Shown piece after piece: positions 24,746-26,701 of a DNA stretch of 26,701 bases. Numbering within the stretch: position 1 is the first letter of the stretch; each line of letters starts with the position of its first letter. Location of the stretch: NCBI GenBank assembly GCA_964011275.1, contig CAXGOB010000066.1, positions 1 to 26,701 on the forward strand, in the 5' to 3' direction. The notes below the pieces were generated by a model. That model was not told the origin of the DNA. It did no database searches and was given only the letters and a program-made list of their open reading frames with translations. The translations under genes and the position numbers were made by a program. Source of the DNA: UBA7328 sp002471345. GTDB taxonomy: Bacteria; Bacteroidota; Bacteroidia; Chitinophagales; Saprospiraceae.

Positions 24746-26272
24746 TTATCCTTTTTTGCTATTTCTTTTTTCTAATATTTCCATAACGATTTCCCATAGG
24801 TCTTCATATGGAATAACCTCTACTTCATAAGATTGCGCACTAATCATCATCGGAGTGGAAAAAAGCTTTTTCTTAAGTTCTTTCGTATGATTTTCGACCC
24901 TTAGGTGGTGAAACCCAGCACTTGGTATCTTCAATAACATTTTTATAAAACAATTAGAACGGAATGTTGAGTCATTTCTCAGATATCTATATGAATATTG
25001 CTTAAGCCCATCTAACCTGTCATGCATTTCGTTTGTTTTATTATCCAAAAGGAGATAAATAAATTGAACAATTAGAATTGAGACATTGAGCCCTCTTTTG
25101 TCTTTATAGAATAGAGGGACTTCATTCATAAACTTATTAAGTCTAAAGCTTTTAATTTTTACATCTTTAACTAATTCAATATCAACTTTTTCAATTCTAA
25201 TTAATAAGTTTATATAGGCCTCCTTTAATAGCCAAGGTTCCTTCCATTTTTTATCAATTTTTTGAAAACTCTTAATGTTGATCACTTCAAAAACCATTGC
25301 TGTTGCATCTATATATTTCCTTCTTCTAACCTTGACAAGAAATAAATAATTGTAAACATTTAACCAATGAATCTTTCCCTTCGTGATAGGGAACTCATTG
25401 AGAATAGAAGATAAAGTATCTTCTGCCTCATTAACTCTATTAAGATGCATTTCTGCAATACCCTTATATGTCAGAAAACTTAAACCCTGAAGAGAAAATT
25501 TTCTCTTCTTTATCTCTAAATAATTGATTGCTTCTTGGCAACTCTCTAGCTGGCTATTAAAATCTGCGGCGAGCCAATGATAAAATATCCAAGAACTATA
25601 AAGTCGATAGTTAAACAAATAGCTCGATTCATGAGTCTTAGAATTCTCAAGTTTTTCTAATTTCTCAATAACATCATCAAACTCTTTTGTTCTCCTGATC
25701 ATTAACATTCTAGCCAATTGAGCCCAAATCGGTGTTATGGCTCTTAATTCTTTAATTTTCGAAATATTCTGCTCATATAAAAAAGAATTTTTATGAGATT
25801 TTTTTTCGTCAGGGTCCCACACTGAATAATGCTCTTCCAAAAACTGACTCAATAAAAGTGATAAGTCCAAAAACTCATTTTTCAGACACTTCTGTAATAA
25901 CCTTTCGGCCATTCTAACTGCCATTGGTCGTTTTCCTTGACTCGTAATCAATACTATTTGGCAAAAGTTTTTGTATGCGAGATCCCTACTGTTTCCGACA
26001 TCACCCTTACTATATTTTTTTAAATCTAGAAAGAAAAGTGTATTTAATAATCGATCATAGAGCATGCTCTTAAGTTTTGTATATGCAACATGATTTTTGT
26101 CAGGATAGAGAAGTTCAAGTCCATCATCATCTGTTTTTATAGAGCCTGTTCGAATTCCTTCAAGTAAAAGGCTAGATTTTGTTGTCAATTCAATTTTCTC
26201 CGTCAAAATTTCTATTTGGCTTACTTTCTGAACTGTTACAATTTCAATTAGCTCCTTTAGATCATTAAACAT
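24746..26272 (-). CDS. Large helical-repeat (TPR-like) protein of unknown function
   Basis: A 508-residue soluble protein rich in Lys, Leu, Ile and Glu, made of consecutive amphipathic helices. It has TPR-like spacing in several places, for example SQLESCQEAINYLEIKKRK, then YKGIAEMHLNRVNEAEDTL and VRRRKYIDATAMVFEVINI. No signal peptide, membrane segment or catalytic motif is visible. This suggests an alpha-solenoid scaffold. The gene probably leads the operon that continues with the GH3-like enzyme and the small conserved protein, the gap to the GH3 ATG being about 25 bp. I do not recognise the family by name; similar proteins seem to occur in Cytophagales. Confidence 0.78.
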   Translation of the reverse strand: MFNDLKELIEIVTVQKVSQIEILTEKIELTTKSSLLLEGIRTGSIKTDDDGLELLYPDKNHVAYTKLKSMLYDRLLNTLFFLDLKKYSKGDVGNSRDLAYKNFCQIVLITSQGKRPMAVRMAERLLQKCLKNEFLDLSLLLSQFLEEHYSVWDPDEKKSHKNSFLYEQNISKIKELRAITPIWAQLARMLMIRRTKEFDDVIEKLEKLENSKTHESSYLFNYRLYSSWIFYHWLAADFNSQLESCQEAINYLEIKKRKFSLQGLSFLTYKGIAEMHLNRVNEAEDTLSSILNEFPITKGKIHWLNVYNYLFLVKVRRRKYIDATAMVFEVINIKSFQKIDKKWKEPWLLKEAYINLLIRIEKVDIELVKDVKIKSFRLNKFMNEVPLFYKDKRGLNVSILIVQFIYLLLDNKTNEMHDRLDGLKQYSYRYLRNDSTFRSNCFIKMLLKIPSAGFHHLRVENHTKELKKKLFSTPMMISAQSYEVEVIPYEDLWEIVMEILEKRNSKKG

Positions 26273-26627
26273 TAGAAATTATTTACTTGATTATCAACTA
26301 ATTAGAGATACATTTAATTAATTGGTATGTGAAAAACGAGTGTCTAAACTCGAGCAATATTGTTACATATCAAAACAATTTAAAACAACATCTTTACACT
26401 AAATAGGCAAGATATAAGGTAAAACTTATATTCATGTAAGTGCTTTTGTCTGATCTTCAACGACTTGTGACCCTACTTGTAAAATTAATCCACAAAAAAG
26501 GGTGTCATAAAGAAGTGAAAACTGTTACGTTTATTCGTTTTTTGAGACTATATCTTTGAATCATCTTGTAGAAACTATATCTTTAAATCATCTTGTAGAA
26601 AAGAGATGTATTTAACAATTAAATAAA
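26273..26627. other. Intergenic region between divergent genes
   Basis: This 355-bp AT-rich gap separates two divergent start codons, so promoters for both directions should lie here. I see a weak CGAG...CTCG inverted repeat around 26338-26353 and a pair of 27-bp direct repeats at 26547-26600, listed separately. No ORF of note, RNA gene or strong terminator was recognised. No clear TAnnTTTG box was found on the minus strand for the helical-repeat gene. Confidence 0.6.
26547..26600 (+). repeat. Two tandem 27-bp direct repeats with promoter-like boxes
   Basis: Copy 1 (26547-26573) and copy 2 (26574-26600) are identical except at one position (G versus A). Each starts ACTATATCTTT and ends ATCATCTTGTAGAA. 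Copy 1 contains a perfect TATCTTTG (26551-26558, the TAnnTTTG -7 box) and copy 2 contains TATCTTTA (26578-26585). They end 27 bases before the ATG at 26628, so one or both could set the promoter of that gene or serve as a repeated binding site. No TTG sits at the normal distance upstream of either box. Confidence 0.75.
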
Positions 26628-26701
26628 ATGAAAAAATTACAATTAGTATTATTGGCATTAGTTTTTACAATTAGTGCATCAGCTCAATACACAATTTTAA
26701 G
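26628..26701 (+). CDS. Start of an exported protein, cut by the right edge
   Basis: An ATG at 26628 opens MKKLQLVLLALVFTISASA followed by QYTIL, a textbook signal peptide with a cleavage site after ASA, and stays open to the window end. Only 24 codons are visible, so the function cannot be assigned. It is preceded by the duplicated 27-bp element and an A-rich leader, as expected for a Bacteroidota gene without a Shine-Dalgarno sequence. Confidence 0.7.
   Translation, partial: MKKLQLVLLALVFTISASAQYTIL

Noticed and set aside
26273..26546. Possible small RNA or riboswitch in the divergent gap
   Set aside because: Only a weak four-base-stem inverted repeat was found; no conserved riboswitch core or terminator supports it.

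Overview
The window reads as chromosomal DNA of a low-GC, Cytophagales-like member of the Bacteroidota. The evidence is a PorU2-type type IX secretion (T9SS) sortase gene, a DUF4271-hemD gene pair, a bacterial GH3-family adenylating enzyme, promoter -7 boxes of the form TAnnTTTG, and few clear Shine-Dalgarno sequences. No rRNA, tRNA, CRISPR array, integrase or transposase was seen.

Layout, left to right. (1) 1-1564 (-): a secreted calcineurin-like metallophosphoesterase that runs off the left edge and is broken by an apparent one-base loss near 225. (2) 1706-3885 (+): an AI-2E family permease and queG. (3) 3889-5867 (-): a sensor kinase and response regulator pair, overlapping by a GTGA. (4) 5911-7651 (+): a DUF4271 membrane protein and hemD, followed by two hairpins, the second a good intrinsic terminator. 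(5) 7791-9052 (+): a CoA-type Nudix hydrolase overlapping a START-domain protein. (6) 9111-11509 (+): a lipoprotein of the glucose/sorbosone dehydrogenase family and a sugar phosphate isomerase/epimerase. (7) 11530-19009 (-): the broken porU2. (8) 19136-22153 (+): a family 2 glycosyltransferase, rsmG and a MscS-type channel, tightly packed. (9) 22263-22874 (+): an Nfu-type iron-sulfur protein. (10) 22889-26272 (-): a helical-repeat protein of unknown function, a GH3-like enzyme and a small conserved protein, probably one operon. (11) From 26628 (+): the start of an exported protein cut by the right edge, behind a duplicated 27-bp element.

The outstanding feature is a segment of about 2.9 kb (roughly 14.32-17.22 kb) inside porU2. 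It is richer in GC and lies in the opposite orientation. It carries part of a glycan/lipid-carrier cluster: the tail of a SAM methyltransferase, a UbiA-type prenyltransferase resembling polyprenyl-phosphate phosphoribosyltransferase, a GtrA protein, a HAD phosphatase and the head of an asparagine-synthase-like protein. The genes at both ends of the segment are cut in mid-frame. The host gene lacks the section that should hold the C25 catalytic His and Cys. No recombinase, terminal repeat or target duplication is visible. A chimeric assembly join is the simplest reading, and a real replacement insertion is the alternative. Two genes also carry apparent one-base deletions (near 225 and 12,803), which fits residual sequencing error. 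The rest is ordinary housekeeping and lineage-typical content; I did not find convincing evidence of a new defence or mobile system.
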